From Oscillospiraceae bacterium (GTDB taxonomy: Bacteria > Bacillota > Clostridia > Oscillospirales > Ruminococcaceae): a stretch of 64,000 nucleotides of DNA. Where the stretch lies: assembly GCA_900768995.1 (NCBI GenBank), contig CAAGEZ010000026.1, forward strand, positions 1-64,000. The letters run 5' to 3'. The notes under the pieces were generated by a model. That model worked only from the letters and a program-made list of their open reading frames with translations. It had not been told where the DNA came from and did no database searches. Shown here in pieces: positions 51,329-59,761 of this stretch (the stretch's first letter is position 1; the number at the start of each line of letters is the position of its first letter). Both the position numbers and the translations under genes were made by a program.

Positions 51329-51357
51329 AGTATAGCACCGAAAAACGGCTTTGTCAA
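51329..51357 (-). promoter_or_regulatory. promoter of the ABC exporter operon
   Basis: Minus-strand TTGACA (51352-51357), 17-bp spacer, TATACT (51329-51334), about 35 bp before the leader peptide start. It is almost the same as the leuA promoter. The gene-poor stretch 51075-51561 holds this leader and the sigG leader. Confidence 0.85.
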
Positions 51358-51500
51358 GAGGTTTTGAAAAAAATTTATCTGTTATATTGACTTGTTAAGA
51401 AAAAATATCATATTTGAGAAAAAATCGTTGATTGGAAGAAAAGGTGAAATGATGTGAAATATTTCGTTTTTACTGGCAAAATTTTCACCTGCTCAAAGGT

Positions 51501-51529
51501 GCATAAATACCCGCCTCAGCGACAATAAT
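51501..51529 (+). promoter_or_regulatory. candidate forespore-type promoter of sigG
   Basis: GCATA (51501-51505), 17-bp spacer, CAATAAT (51523-51529) resembles sigma-F/sigma-G promoters. It is read by eye against consensus memory only. Confidence 0.4.
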
Positions 51530-51554
51530 TTTAACAGATTATCGCAAAGGCGGG
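51510..51554 (+). promoter_or_regulatory. hairpin covering the sigG ribosome site
   Basis: CCCGCCT (51510-51516) pairs with AGGCGGG (51548-51554), with GCGA/TCGC and AAT/ATT inside. The 3' arm contains AAAGGCGGG, the only ribosome site of sigG. Transcripts starting upstream would mask it. Confidence 0.55.
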
Positions 51555-51561
51555 ATATTTT

Positions 51562-52329
51562 ATGTACTATAACAAGGTGGATATCAGCGGCGTTGATACA
51601 TCGGGACTTGCGGTTTTAAAAGAATCAGAAAAAATTGAGCTTCTAAAAAAATGCAGGGCAGGGGATAAGCAGGCACGGGAAAAGCTCATAAGCGGTAATC
51701 TCAGGCTGGTGCTGAGCGTTATCCAGAAATTTATGGGGCGGGGAGAAAATCCCGATGACCTGTTTCAGGTGGGCTGTATCGGTCTTATCAAGGCGATAGA
51801 CAATTTCAATACTGAGCTTGATGTCAGATTTTCTACTTATGCTGTTCCAATGATATCAGGTGAGCTGAAGCGTTATCTCAGAGACAACACCCCTATCCGA
51901 ATATCCCGAAGTCTCCGTGACCTGGCGTATCGTGCAATGCAGGCAAAGGAGATGCTTACGGCAAAGCTCAGCCGTGAGCCTGACATTACGGAAATTGCGG
52001 CGGAGCTTGGTGTGCCAAAGGCTGATGTGGTGACGGCACTTGAAAGCATTTCCGACCCTGTTTCACTTTATGAGCCTGTGTACTCAGATGCAGGGGACAC
52101 GCTGTATGTTCTTGACCAGATAGGGGACGGAAATGATTCCGACGGGTGGATAGATGAGCTTTCATTTAAGGAAGCACTTGTTTCGCTGAATGAGCGTGAG
52201 AAGAAGATACTTTATCTTCGCTTTCTCCGTGGCCATACTCAAATGGAGGTCGCCCGTGAGATAGGCATATCTCAGGCTCAGGTGTCGAGACTGGAAAAAA
52301 ATACACTTGATAAAATAAAAGGCTGCTAA
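51562..52329 (+). CDS. sigG: sporulation sigma factor sigma-G
   Basis: 255 residues. NKVDISGVDTSGLAVL is the diagnostic N-terminus of sigma-G. Region 2 has NLRLVLSVIQKF and DDLFQVGCIGLIKAIDNF, region 3 RDNTPIRISRSLRDLAY and region 4 GHTQMEVAREIGISQAQVSR. It directs late forespore transcription. The usual upstream neighbours sigE and spoIIGA are absent here. The ribosome site AAAGGCGGG is weak and sits in a hairpin. Confidence 0.95.
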   Translation: MYYNKVDISGVDTSGLAVLKESEKIELLKKCRAGDKQAREKLISGNLRLVLSVIQKFMGRGENPDDLFQVGCIGLIKAIDNFNTELDVRFSTYAVPMISGELKRYLRDNTPIRISRSLRDLAYRAMQAKEMLTAKLSREPDITEIAAELGVPKADVVTALESISDPVSLYEPVYSDAGDTLYVLDQIGDGNDSDGWIDELSFKEALVSLNEREKKILYLRFLRGHTQMEVAREIGISQAQVSRLEKNTLDKIKGC

Positions 52330-52361
52330 AAAAACGCCCCGCAGAAATTATCTGCGGGGCG
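52328..52361 (-). terminator. terminator of tpiA-gpmI
   Basis: CGCCCCGCAGA pairs with TCTGCGGGGCG and is followed on minus by seven T. On plus the T-run is poor, so sigG may end here only partly. Confidence 0.88.
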
Positions 52362-52378
52362 GAAGTGTTTGTATGAGC

Positions 52379-53920
52379 TTATCTTACGATAAGGGACTTT
52401 CCTGTCATTTCAGCAGGCTGGGGAAGACCCATAATTTCAAGGAGAGTGGGAGCGATGTCTGCAAGGCAGCCGCCCTCTCTGAGCTTAACGCCCTTGTCAT
52501 AGTTTACGAGGATAAAGGGAACGGGATTTGTGGTGTGAGCGGTGTGAGGTTCGCCTGTCTCGTAATCTATCATCTTTTCAGCATTGCCGTGGTCTGCGCA
52601 GATGAAGAGCACGCCGTCAACGTCCTTAACAGCGTCAACAGCTCTGCCTACCAGCTCGTCTATCTTCTCAACTGCCTTGATAGCAGCGGGGATAACGCCT
52701 GTGTGACCTACCATATCAGGGTTAGCAAAGTTGATGATGATAACATCATACTTGTCAGACTTGATAGCGTCAACAAGGTCAACGCCGACCTCGGGAGCAC
52801 TCATTTCGGGCTGGAGGTCATAGGTTGCGACCTTAGGGGAGTTTACGAGGATACGTGCTTCGTCAACGTTGGGAGTTTCGATGCCGCCGTTGAAGAAGAA
52901 TGTTACGTGAGCATACTTCTCGGTCTCAGCAAGACGGAGCTGCTTCTTGCCGTTCTTTGCCAGATATTCGCCGAGAGTGTTCTTGATCTCTTCCTTTTTG
53001 AATGCAACCAGCTTGTTGGGGATAGACTCATCGTAATCCTTGAAGCATACATATGTGAGGGGGAGGAAGCCGCCCTTTCTTTCAAAGCCTGTGAACTTGT
53101 CGTCGCAGAATGCACGGGTGATCTCTCTTGCTCTGTCGGGACGGAAATTGAAGAAAATAACGGAATCGTTAGGCTTTACAAGTGAAACGGGCTTGCCGTT
53201 CTCGGTGATGACTGTGGGGAGAACGAACTCATCTGTAACGCCGTTTGCGTAGGAATCTTCCATTGCCTTAACAGCGTTTTCAGCCATAATGCCCTCGCCT
53301 GCAACGAGAGAATCATAAGCCTTCTGAACTCTGTCCCAGTTGTTGTCACGGTCCATTGCATAGTAACGTCCGCTGAGAGATGCTACCTTGCCTACGCCAA
53401 TCTCTTTCATCTTGGCTTCGAGCTGCTCGATATAATCCTTGCCAGATGCGGGAGGTGTGTCTCTTCCGTCGAGGAATGCGTGAACATATACCTTGGTGAG
53501 ACCCTGACGCTTTGCCATTTCAAGAAGTCCGTAAAGGTGAGTGATGTGGCTGTGAACGCCGCCGTCGGAGAGAAGTCCCCAGAGATGGAGGTCGGAGTCA
53601 TTCTTTTTGCAGTTCTCCATAGCCTTGAGAAGCACTTCATTGTTATAGAAAGTGCCGTCCTCAATGTCCTTGGTAATTCTTGTAAGGTCCTGATAGATGA
53701 TTCTGCCTGCGCCGATGTTCATATGACCAACCTCGGAGTTGCCCATCTGTCCGTCGGGGAGACCTACTGCAAGACCAGAAGCGTTGCCCTTTACAAAGGG
53801 GCACTCTTTCATAAGCTTGTCCATAACGGGTGTATTTGCAAGGGCGATAGCGTTGCCCTCAGTTCTGTCATTGAGACCGTAGCCGTCGAGAACCATTAAT
53901 ACAACAGGTTTTTTGCTCAT
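52379..53920 (-). CDS. gpmI: 2,3-bisphosphoglycerate-independent phosphoglycerate mutase
   Basis: 513 residues, full length. MVLDGYGL (about 8-15) and GQMGNSEVGHMNIGAGR (Ser nucleophile) start the phosphatase domain; HAFLDGRDTPP, NFRPDRAREI and the late CADHGNAEKM with HTTNPVPF supply the manganese ligands. It interconverts 3- and 2-phosphoglycerate in glycolysis. It follows tpiA with an 83-bp gap without a clear terminator, so the two are probably one operon. Confidence 0.97.
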   Translation of the reverse strand: MSKKPVVLMVLDGYGLNDRTEGNAIALANTPVMDKLMKECPFVKGNASGLAVGLPDGQMGNSEVGHMNIGAGRIIYQDLTRITKDIEDGTFYNNEVLLKAMENCKKNDSDLHLWGLLSDGGVHSHITHLYGLLEMAKRQGLTKVYVHAFLDGRDTPPASGKDYIEQLEAKMKEIGVGKVASLSGRYYAMDRDNNWDRVQKAYDSLVAGEGIMAENAVKAMEDSYANGVTDEFVLPTVITENGKPVSLVKPNDSVIFFNFRPDRAREITRAFCDDKFTGFERKGGFLPLTYVCFKDYDESIPNKLVAFKKEEIKNTLGEYLAKNGKKQLRLAETEKYAHVTFFFNGGIETPNVDEARILVNSPKVATYDLQPEMSAPEVGVDLVDAIKSDKYDVIIINFANPDMVGHTGVIPAAIKAVEKIDELVGRAVDAVKDVDGVLFICADHGNAEKMIDYETGEPHTAHTTNPVPFILVNYDKGVKLREGGCLADIAPTLLEIMGLPQPAEMTGKSLIVR

Positions 53921-54003
53921 ATTTTACTATCCTTTCTGTTTTGGGGTATCACGAAAAGCTGCGGCAGAACATTTTGCCCTGTCGCAGCGAGTAGCCGTGT
54001 TTA

Positions 54004-54780
54004 TCAGCCGTTTACAGCTGCCTGAACGATTGTGTTGAAGTCCTCAGCCTTAAGGGAAGCACCGCCGATAAGACCGCCGTCAACATTGGGCTTAGCAAGG
54101 AGCTCGGCGCAGTTCTTAGCGTTCATAGAGCCGCCGTACTGAATTGTAACAGCGTCAGCAACGGAAGAATCATAAAGCTTTGCGAGAACGCTTCTGATGA
54201 AGCCGCAAACCTCTTCAGCCTGATCTGCGGTAGCAGTCTTGCCTGTACCGATAGCCCAGACAGGCTCGTAAGCGATAACAGTCTTCTTGATGTCATCAGC
54301 GGAAACGCCCTGGAGGTCAAGCTTTATCTGACGGGAGATAACTTCCTCAGTGATGCCGCTCTCTCTTTCCCAGAGAAGCTCGCCTACGCAAACGATAGGC
54401 TTGAGACCTGCTTCAAGAGCAGCCTTTGTTCTCTTGTTAACAGTCTCATCAGTCTCACCGAAGTACTGTCTTCTCTCGGAGTGACCTACAACAACATACT
54501 CAACGCCAAGCTCTGTGAGCATATCAGCGGAAATTTCGCCTGTGAAAGCGCCGCTCTTCTCAAAGTGAACGTTCTCTGCGCCGATCTTTACATTGGAGCC
54601 TGCTGTGGTGTTGACAGCAGTTTCAAGGTTTGTGAAAGGAACGCAGGCAATAACTTCGATCTTGCCCTCAGCATTTGCAACCAGGGGCTTGATAGCCTCA
54701 AGAAGCGCCTTAGCCTCGGGACGGGTCTTGTTCATCTTCCAGTTTCCTGCGATGATAGCTTTTCTGAGATTCTTGTTCAT
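54004..54780 (-). CDS. tpiA: triosephosphate isomerase
   Basis: 258 residues. IAGNWKMNKT opens the barrel, GHSERRQYFGET holds the electrophilic His, AYEPVWAIGTGKTA the catalytic Glu and YGGSMNAKN the phosphate loop. It converts dihydroxyacetone phosphate to glyceraldehyde 3-phosphate. AAAGGAG precedes ATG 54778-54780. Confidence 0.98.
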   Translation of the reverse strand: MNKNLRKAIIAGNWKMNKTRPEAKALLEAIKPLVANAEGKIEVIACVPFTNLETAVNTTAGSNVKIGAENVHFEKSGAFTGEISADMLTELGVEYVVVGHSERRQYFGETDETVNKRTKAALEAGLKPIVCVGELLWERESGITEEVISRQIKLDLQGVSADDIKKTVIAYEPVWAIGTGKTATADQAEEVCGFIRSVLAKLYDSSVADAVTIQYGGSMNAKNCAELLAKPNVDGGLIGGASLKAEDFNTIVQAAVNG

Positions 54781-54837
54781 AACTATTTACTCCTTTATAT
54801 TTATACATTAGTATATATACATACCAAATCTATCTTT

Positions 54838-54866
54838 ATTTTACCACAGCCCGAAGATTTTGTCAA
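54838..54866 (-). promoter_or_regulatory. tpiA-gpmI promoter
   Basis: Minus-strand TTGACA (54861-54866), 17-bp spacer, TAAAAT (54838-54843). Confidence 0.78.
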
Positions 54867-54888
54867 TATCGGCGGAAAATATTTGTAA

Positions 54889-56457
54889 TTACTTTCTGAG
54901 ATTGTCAAGCTCTGCATTGACGGCGGATGCGGCGGAGGGGTCGGGGACGAAAAGGGAATCGTATCTGAAAAATGCATAGCCTGCGCCGTATATTTCCGTA
55001 AGGTCACGCTGTCTTGCAAGGACATCGCTTGATGTTACCCATTCATTGCTGCCCGAGCCTGCATATTTGTCCGCTGTGCCCGATTTGTATGCCGCAAGAC
55101 CGATGACCAGCTGAATGTCGGGGGCTGTTATGAGCTTTGACCACTTGTCCACAGTTTCGGTATATGGCTGGGCGGTGTTCTCGAAGCCAAAATAAACCTG
55201 CGGACAGATATAGTCGCAGCAGCCCGAGGTACTGCACCAAGTGTAAATATCGGCGTAAAGGTCATTGTAGTTATTATCCGTATTACCCTGGGGAGATATT
55301 CCGAAAACGGCTTTGGGATTGGCGGAATGAACGGTTTCATACATCTGCTTCACCATTTTTGTGACATTTTCACGCCGCCAGTCCGCAAGGCCCAGCGATG
55401 TCCCGCCGGCAGAATATGCGGCGCTGTCGAATGACGCATCGGTGGTGGGATAGAAATAGTCATCTATCTGAATGCCGTCAACGTCATAGGCTGTGAGTAT
55501 CTCCCGTATCCCGTCGCAGATAAGGGAGACCGTCTCCGCATATGCAGGGTTAAGATACCATCTTCCCGATGAATTTACAATGTATGTACCATTCTTTGAA
55601 GTGTCATTATACCACTGACCTATCTTATAATTTTCGGGATAGCTTTTCATCTGAGAATCGGTCATAAGGCGCATTGGATTTATCCAGGCGTGAATTGAAA
55701 GTCCACGGTCGTGAGCGGATTTCACGGCAATTTTTAACGGGTCATAATCCCCTGTGAGACGGTCTCCCTTTGGGAAAAGTGAGGAATCATAATAGGCGTC
55801 TCCATAGACCCTTGCCTGAAAATAAACTGTGTTGCAGCCAAGAGCTGAGATGTTGTCAAAGCAGGCATTCATGGCGTCGGTGAACTCTGCTTCGCTTGCC
55901 CCACGCATAATTCGGTCAAACTCAAGATAGGACACCCACATTCCTTTCTGACGGCTGAAATTAAGGGGATAATAGCCACTCTGAGGGTAGTAGGCCTCCG
56001 TCTGGGCCTGAGCTGCCGCAGAGGTTTCGGCGGCTGTGGGTATAGTCACAACGGTTATCTGTGGTGCTGTCTGAACTGCCTGTGTCGGGAGCGTTCCGGG
56101 GACAAATTCGGTTTCTGATTTAGCCGTGGTTTCGGCAGAGCTTTCCGTTTCCGAGACGGTCGTCACAGCTTCGGGGATCGGTGTTTCAGAGGCAGATGTT
56201 GTCTCGGCTGATGTGTCGGAGGGCTCGTCGGGTAGTGAGACTGCGGATATGTATATAGATGTATCGGAGGATTCCGATGTGTCGGTTGTTGTTGCTGCTG
56301 TGGGAGCGGTATCTGGGGGAAGTGTTTCGGCTTCGGATATGATGTCGGTGTCGGTCTCGTAATAGCTGTCGGGAAGCTCGTCCGTCACCTGAGAGCAGCC
56401 GCAGGCAAGGAGCACAGCGGTCAGAAGTGCTGCAAATGATGCAAAATATCTTTTCAT
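54889..56457 (-). CDS. GHL10-type glycosyl hydrolase-like lipoprotein
   Basis: 522 residues from ATG 56455-56457 after AAAGGACAGG. The lipobox is LLACGC, followed by about 130 residues of Thr/Ser/Glu/Pro linker. The catalytic-like barrel (about 165-515) has KGMWVSYLEFDRIM, NTVYFQARVYGDAYYDSS, HAWINPMRL and DGIQIDDYFYP, typical of the GHL10/DUF187 family (YngK-like). Members are thought to act on peptidoglycan or glucans, but few are characterised. Surface anchored with a long stalk, like several neighbours here. Confidence 0.88.
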   Translation of the reverse strand: MKRYFASFAALLTAVLLACGCSQVTDELPDSYYETDTDIISEAETLPPDTAPTAATTTDTSESSDTSIYISAVSLPDEPSDTSAETTSASETPIPEAVTTVSETESSAETTAKSETEFVPGTLPTQAVQTAPQITVVTIPTAAETSAAAQAQTEAYYPQSGYYPLNFSRQKGMWVSYLEFDRIMRGASEAEFTDAMNACFDNISALGCNTVYFQARVYGDAYYDSSLFPKGDRLTGDYDPLKIAVKSAHDRGLSIHAWINPMRLMTDSQMKSYPENYKIGQWYNDTSKNGTYIVNSSGRWYLNPAYAETVSLICDGIREILTAYDVDGIQIDDYFYPTTDASFDSAAYSAGGTSLGLADWRRENVTKMVKQMYETVHSANPKAVFGISPQGNTDNNYNDLYADIYTWCSTSGCCDYICPQVYFGFENTAQPYTETVDKWSKLITAPDIQLVIGLAAYKSGTADKYAGSGSNEWVTSSDVLARQRDLTEIYGAGYAFFRYDSLFVPDPSAASAVNAELDNLRK

Positions 56458-56503
56458 AACACCTGTCCTTTCATTTATATGTATATGGTACTCTTTCAAC
56501 TAA

Positions 56504-56533
56504 ATTATAACTCATTTTCCATAGCCTTGTCAA
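56504..56533 (-). promoter_or_regulatory. promoter of the GHL10 lipoprotein
   Basis: Minus-strand TTGACA (56528-56533), 18-bp spacer, TATAAT (56504-56509), back to back with the rpsF promoter. Confidence 0.7.
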
Positions 56534-56632
56534 TGGCGGAATATGGAAGAGAATGACGAAATGAAGGATATTGATGTATGTGAGTTAACAAAAAATTTAC
56601 ATATAAATTTGTGTGCCGCAGGAAAAATTCCC

Positions 56633-56661
56633 TTGACAAAAGAGTTGACGGGTGATATAAT
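56633..56661 (+). promoter_or_regulatory. rpsF-ssb-rpsR promoter
   Basis: TTGACA (56633-56638), 17-bp spacer, TATAAT (56656-56661). The leader of about 55 nt could fold but I do not find the CCG-containing motif known for S6:S18 autoregulation. Confidence 0.82.
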
Positions 56662-56724
56662 ATTTACTGTTATCCTCGTCCACACAAGAAAGTGCGGGCG
56701 TAATCCAAGAGGAGGTGCTTATAA

Positions 56725-57015
56725 ATGGCAAAGTTAAACGAAACCTATGAAGCAATGGTTGTTTTCAGCCTGAAACAGGGTGAGGACGGCATCAAGGCTC
56801 TCACAGAGAAGTTCAAGGGTATGATGGCAGAGGCAGGCTCTGTTGAGTCCGTTGACGAGTGGGGCAAGAAGAAGCTTGCTTACGAGATCGACGACCAGAC
56901 AGAGGGCTACTATGTTCTCTACACATTCACATCTGCTCCCGATTTCCCCGCAGAGCTCGACCGTGTTCTCAAGATCACTGAGGGTGTAATGCGTTCACTT
57001 ATCACTGTTAAGTGA
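56725..57015 (+). CDS. rpsF: ribosomal protein S6
   Basis: 96 residues. YEAMVVFSLKQ opens the S6 fold; WGKKKLAYEIDDQTEGYYVL is the conserved central strand pair. It binds the central domain of 16S rRNA together with S18, encoded two genes downstream. A strong AGAGGAGGTG precedes the start. Confidence 0.97.
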   Translation: MAKLNETYEAMVVFSLKQGEDGIKALTEKFKGMMAEAGSVESVDEWGKKKLAYEIDDQTEGYYVLYTFTSAPDFPAELDRVLKITEGVMRSLITVK

Positions 57016-57039
57016 TAAAATTAAGGAGGCTGATTTGTT

Positions 57040-57573
57040 ATGTTAGGTGCTTGTTCGATAAATAAGGTCATCCTTATGGGAAGACTTACCTCAGACCCCG
57101 AGCTTCGTCAGACCACGAGTGGTGTTTCCACTTGTCAGTTCACTGTAGCTGTTACAAGGGGATACCAGGGTCAGAACGGTGAGCGTCAGTCCGATTTTAT
57201 CACTGTTGTTGCTTGGAGAGCAACTGCGGAATTCGTATGCCGTTATTTCACAAAGGGCAGACTTATTCTTGTAGAAGGCGAACTCAGAACAAGAACATAT
57301 GACGACAAGCGTTATCCTGATGTGCGTCACTACGTTACTGAAGTCTATGCCGATAATGTTTCCTTCGGTGAAACAAAGTCATCATCAGGCGGTCAGGGCG
57401 GAGGATACCAGCAGCAGGGTGGCTATAACAACAATTACAATCAGCAGAACAATTACGGCGGCAATGCTCCTCAGCAGCCTGCATATCAGCAGTCTGCACC
57501 CGCTCCTTCAGTCTCCGTCGGAGACTTGAGCGACTTTGAGGAGGTCATCAGCGACAGCGACCTGCCGTTCTGA
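57040..57573 (+). CDS. ssb: single-stranded DNA-binding protein
   Basis: 177 residues. The OB fold has NKVILMGRLTSDPELRQT and DFITVVAWRATAEFVCRYF. A Gly/Gln/Asn-rich linker (about 115-160) is followed by the acidic tip ISDSDLPF that recruits partner proteins. AAGGAGG lies upstream. The order rpsF-ssb-rpsR is standard in Bacillota and couples replication to ribosome supply. Confidence 0.97.
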   Translation: MLGACSINKVILMGRLTSDPELRQTTSGVSTCQFTVAVTRGYQGQNGERQSDFITVVAWRATAEFVCRYFTKGRLILVEGELRTRTYDDKRYPDVRHYVTEVYADNVSFGETKSSSGGQGGGYQQQGGYNNNYNQQNNYGGNAPQQPAYQQSAPAPSVSVGDLSDFEEVISDSDLPF

Positions 57574-57620
57574 TGAAGCCTGACGGTCAACCATTATTCT
57601 AAAATAAGGAGGTTTCATTC

Positions 57621-57869
57621 ATGGAAAAGGATAGAGAAAGAGCTCCCCGCGGCGCAAAGAGAACCCGTAAGAAGGTTTGTATGTTCTGCGCTGACAGAGT
57701 GGAGAAGATAGATTACAAGGATACTGCTAAGCTCAGAAAGTGTATGACAGAGCGTTCCAAGATTCTTCCCAGAAGAGTTACAGGTACCTGTGCATACCAC
57801 CAGAGAGAACTTACAGTAGCTATCAAGAGAGCAAGACACATCGCTCTTCTTCCTTACGTTTCCGACTAA
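57621..57869 (+). CDS. rpsR: ribosomal protein S18, zinc-binding form
   Basis: 82 residues. CMFC (with CADR), a later LRKC and GTCAYHQ give four cysteines, the C+ zinc-ribbon form of S18; many species have the cysteine-free form. KILPRRVTG and HQRELTVAIKRARHIALLP are the family core. AAGGAGG precedes ATG 57621. Confidence 0.97.
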   Translation: MEKDRERAPRGAKRTRKKVCMFCADRVEKIDYKDTAKLRKCMTERSKILPRRVTGTCAYHQRELTVAIKRARHIALLPYVSD

Positions 57870-57899
57870 TTTCAGAAACGAAAAATATACGATATGACC

Positions 57900-57937
57900 G
57901 ACCCGCTTTTGGACATTTCAAAAGCGGGTCGTTTTTT
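57900..57937 (+). terminator. terminator of rpsF-ssb-rpsR
   Basis: GACCCGCTTTTG pairs with CAAAAGCGGGTC, then GTTTTTTG. Confidence 0.92.
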
Positions 57938-58030
57938 GTTTGTAAAATATCGTTGATTTATTTAATGCTGTATGCTATAATTTAATATGTTAAAGTTATA
58001 ATTCCCAAAATAATGGAGATTTAACAGATT

Positions 58031-59728
58031 ATGGTGACGATATATTACACGGCGGCGCTGGTGCTGTCAGTGATTTTTTTTATGATACTGTGGTCAATGG
58101 GTCATAATCAGAACATTCCGTCTCTGCTTATGGCTTTTACCTGCGTTATCATAAATAACGGAGCCTGTCTCGCACTTTCGGCGGCAAAAAATGTTGATGA
58201 AGCATTGCTTGCAAACAGGTTCGTATATCTTGCGGGAGTTTTTCTGCCTCTTTTTCTGCTCACAACCATATGTCAGCTGCTGCGGGTTCGGCTCAGTGAT
58301 AAAAAACTCCTTGCAATGACGATAGTGAACATTATCGTCCTGTCCCTGACCTGCACAGCAGGCTATACCGACTGGTATTATAAAAAGGTTTCCATCGACA
58401 CCTCCGAGGGCTTTACACGGCTTGTAAAGGAATACGGTCCTCTGCACAACATATTTATAATCCTGCTTTTTTGTTATGTTGCGGCGATGATAGCCGTAAT
58501 GACGGCGGCACTTTTTAAGCAGCAGAGATGTTCATATAAATATGCTTCGGTGCTGCTCATATCCGTGGTCATAACCTTCGGTGCTTATATGTTCCAGCGT
58601 GCTCTCGGGCTGAAACTGGAGCTTACGGTTTACCTTTATCTGCTTGAAGAGGTGGTCATACTCTTTATTCTCAGACGTATAGCGATGTACGATGTTTCGA
58701 GAATGGTTTCGGAGAATATCGAGCAGTCGGAGAACAGCGGATATATCGTGTTCAACCGAAAAAAGCAGTTTATGGGGTGCAGTCCGGCTGCAAAGCGGTT
58801 TCTTCCTGAGCTTAAAAGCCTGCTCATCGACTACACTATCCCAGAGGAAAATGCTTATCTTTATGAAAATATCGCCCTCAATCTGAAAGATGAGAGCCGC
58901 TATGTTTATTATCTCAAGCGTGATGTTCGGGAGTTCAGAATCACCGTCACCCCTGTCTATTGTGACAACAAGACCGAGTGGACGGGCTATATCGTTGAGA
59001 TAACCGATGATACGGGTCAGAGAGACCACATTCATCTCCTTGATAATTACAACGAGGAGCTTTCAAAGTCCGTTAAGGAGCAGACTGCCCACATCAGGCA
59101 GATGCAGGACAGGCTCATTCTCGGTATGGCGGATATGGTCGAGGGCCGTGACAGCAGCACTGGCGGTCACATCAGGCGAACAAGTGACGTTATCGCCATT
59201 TTCACCGATCAGCTCCGCAAGGGCGAGAGTGGGATGCAGTTTGACGAAGAGTTCCTTGAAAATGTTGTCAAAGCCGCACCTATGCACGATCTCGGAAAAA
59301 TTGCCATAGATGATTATGTTCTGAGAAAGCCCGGCAAATTTACCGATGAAGAATTTGCCATTATGAAGACCCATTCCGCAAAGGGGGCAGAGATCGTTCA
59401 GAAGATACTTGACGGCACTGAATCTGAGAATTTTGCTAAAATTGCTCAGAACATCGCTCATTATCATCACGAAAAATGGAACGGCAAGGGCTATCCCGAC
59501 GGACTTGCAGGCGAGGAGATACCTGTTGAAGCGAGAATTATGGCGCTTGCAGACGTTTTTGATGCGCTTGTGAGCAAGAGATGCTACAAGGACGCTATGG
59601 GCTATGATGAGGCTTTCAGGATTATCGAAAACTCCCTCGGCGAAAGCTTTGACCCTGTTCTCGGAAAAGAATTTCTGAAATGTCGCCCGAAGCTTGAAGA
59701 ATATTACAAGGAATCCCTAAAATCATAA
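58031..59728 (+). CDS. 7TM sensor with HD-GYP-like phosphohydrolase
   Basis: 565 residues. About seven membrane segments (1-225) resemble the histidine-kinase N-terminal 7TM sensor module. A PAS-like region (about 240-330) with SGYIVFNRKKQFMGCSP and a coiled linker follow, then an HD domain: MHDLGKIAIDD, HHEKWNGKGYPDGLAGEEIP and LADVFDALVSKRCY. The GKGYP variant replaces the usual GxGYP spacing but keeps the HD and HH metal ligands. It should degrade cyclic di-GMP or a related nucleotide. GGAG precedes the ATG. Confidence 0.88.
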   Translation: MVTIYYTAALVLSVIFFMILWSMGHNQNIPSLLMAFTCVIINNGACLALSAAKNVDEALLANRFVYLAGVFLPLFLLTTICQLLRVRLSDKKLLAMTIVNIIVLSLTCTAGYTDWYYKKVSIDTSEGFTRLVKEYGPLHNIFIILLFCYVAAMIAVMTAALFKQQRCSYKYASVLLISVVITFGAYMFQRALGLKLELTVYLYLLEEVVILFILRRIAMYDVSRMVSENIEQSENSGYIVFNRKKQFMGCSPAAKRFLPELKSLLIDYTIPEENAYLYENIALNLKDESRYVYYLKRDVREFRITVTPVYCDNKTEWTGYIVEITDDTGQRDHIHLLDNYNEELSKSVKEQTAHIRQMQDRLILGMADMVEGRDSSTGGHIRRTSDVIAIFTDQLRKGESGMQFDEEFLENVVKAAPMHDLGKIAIDDYVLRKPGKFTDEEFAIMKTHSAKGAEIVQKILDGTESENFAKIAQNIAHYHHEKWNGKGYPDGLAGEEIPVEARIMALADVFDALVSKRCYKDAMGYDEAFRIIENSLGESFDPVLGKEFLKCRPKLEEYYKESLKS

Positions 59729-59760
59729 AAACCGTCTGCAAAAATGCAGGCGGTTTTGTT
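59727..59760 (+). terminator. terminator of the HD-GYP gene
   Basis: AAAACCGTCTGCA pairs with TGCAGGCGGTTTT (one G-T pair), then TTTTGTTT. Repeat copy 4 starts two bases later. Confidence 0.85.
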
Positions 59761-59761
59761 T

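Noticed and set aside
56662..56715. Possible S6:S18 autoregulatory RNA before rpsF
   Set aside because: A weak fold is possible but I could not find the CCG-containing motif, so it is not called.
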